Source: Photorhabdus cinerea (GTDB taxonomy: Bacteria; Pseudomonadota; Gammaproteobacteria; Enterobacterales; Enterobacteriaceae). Taken from it: 64,000 nt of DNA. The stretch lies in assembly GCF_011189575.1 (NCBI RefSeq), contig NZ_PUJW01000019.1, positions 1 through 64,000 of the forward strand, written 5' to 3'. This document shows, piece after piece, positions 63,300 through 64,000 of this stretch. Both the position numbers and the translations under genes were made by a program. How positions within the stretch are numbered: the first letter of the stretch is position 1; each line of letters opens with the position of its first letter. Under the pieces are notes generated by a model. It worked only from the letters and a program-made list of their open reading frames with translations. It made no database searches and had not been told where the DNA came from.

Positions 63300-64000
63300 T
63301 TACTTGCCAGCGAGTAAATCCTTCACTGCATCACCGATGTCTGCCAGACTGCGAACCGTCTTCACGCCAGCGGCTTCCAGAGCCGCAAATTTTTCATCTG
63401 CGGTTCCTTTACCCCCCGCGATAATCGCACCAGCATGACCCATACGCTTACCTTTTGGTGCAGTTACACCCGCGATATAAGCAACAACCGGTTTAGTGAC
63501 GTGCTGCTTAATATAAGCTGCCGCTTCTTCTTCCGCATTACCACCGATTTCACCAATCATTACGATGGCTTCGGTTTGCGGATCTTCCTGGAACAATTTC
63601 AGGATATCAATGAAGTTAGAACCGGGAATTGGGTCACCACCGATACCAACGCAGGTAGATTGTCCTAAACCTGCATCAGTCGTCTGTTTTACTGCTTCAT
63701 AAGTCAATGTACCTGAACGGGAAACGATACCGACTTTACCCGCCTGATGAATGTGGCCCGGCATAATACCGATCTTACATTCATCCGGTGTGATCACACC
63801 CGGACAGTTAGGGCCGATCATACGAACGCCTGCTTTATCCAGCTTCACTTTAACCGTTAGCATATCCAGCGTCGGGATACCTTCAGTAATCGTGATGATC
63901 AGTTTGATACCTGCGTCGATAGCTTCCAGAATGGAGTCTTTACAGAAAGGCGCAGGAACATAGATAACAGAAGCCGTTGCCCCTGTTGCTTCCACCGCTT
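63300..64000 (-). CDS. sucD: Succinyl-CoA synthetase alpha subunit (partial)
   Basis: The window ends inside the gene; about 233 of roughly 289 residues are present. The TCA-cycle enzyme makes ATP from succinyl-CoA. Visible blocks: GPNCPGVITPDECKIGIMPG, GIGGDPIPGSNFIDIL and the phospho-His loop GHAGAIIAGGKGTADEK. In E. coli the suc genes also lie near cydAB, so 54.2-63.2 kb is an insertion in a conserved neighbourhood. Confidence 0.97.
   Translation of the reverse strand, partial: AVEATGATASVIYVPAPFCKDSILEAIDAGIKLIITITEGIPTLDMLTVKVKLDKAGVRMIGPNCPGVITPDECKIGIMPGHIHQAGKVGIVSRSGTLTYEAVKQTTDAGLGQSTCVGIGGDPIPGSNFIDILKLFQEDPQTEAIVMIGEIGGNAEEEAAAYIKQHVTKPVVAYIAGVTAPKGKRMGHAGAIIAGGKGTADEKFAALEAAGVKTVRSLADIGDAVKDLLAGK

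Overview
The window looks like the chromosome of an insect-pathogenic enterobacterium, most probably Photorhabdus (Xenorhabdus is the alternative). The reasons are low-GC enterobacterial orthologues (moa, uvrB, bio, mod, gpmA, aroG, nadA, tol-pal, cyd, suc), four ERIC elements, orphan tail-fibre genes and secreted Hint-domain proteins. This is inference from protein and operon recognition; no database search was possible.

Region 1 (1-13.5 kb) is the right part of a lambdoid temperate prophage. Leftward genes run from a Cro-like repressor through a helicase, a primase and a phage-82-type Q antiterminator to a hicAB toxin-antitoxin pair and the start of a gene cut by the window edge. Rightward genes run from a short CI-like repressor through about 18 small early genes (two ANR/PerC-like regulators, a Rha protein, a sliding-clamp-like protein) to xis and int. 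The three CI/Cro-type operators recur as a fourth copy at the promoter of the rightward block. The element abuts the 3' end of moaC, so moaD and moaE are separated from moaAC.

Region 2 (13.5-39.8 kb) is core genome: moaCA with a molybdenum-cofactor riboswitch; ybhK; uvrB with a LexA box; an accessory pair (S24-like regulator plus VUT-family queuosine-precursor transporter); the bioBFCD/bioA divergon with a BirA operator; pgl; ybhA; modABC with acrZ, modE, modF and a ModE box; a CPBP protease-like gene; gpmA; aroG; pnuC; nadA with a NadR box. The order matches the E. coli bio-mod-gpmA-aroG-nadA neighbourhood.

Region 3 (39.8-45.2 kb) is accessory: two orphan tail-fibre genes, relics of a fibre C-terminus and of a fibre-assembly gene, an ANT(6)-type aminoglycoside adenylyltransferase, a second NadR-box copy, then a tRNA-Lys cluster with two intact and two broken genes. 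Region 4 (45.3-54.2 kb) is the core cpoB-pal-tolBARQ-ybgC-ybgE-cydXBA block. An ERIC element there encodes the C-terminus of YbgE.

Region 5 (54.2-63.2 kb) is the most interesting part. A third fibre gene is followed by three tandem units. Each unit has a promoter, a conserved Tyr-rich 7-9-codon leader ORF (MHLY...) and a Sec-type secreted protein. The first protein carries a C-terminal Hint (hedgehog/intein-like) domain. The second lost Hint by a deletion whose scar is visible, and the third ends at the Hint cleavage junction, so the copies appear to encode the product that Hint would release. The window closes in sucD.
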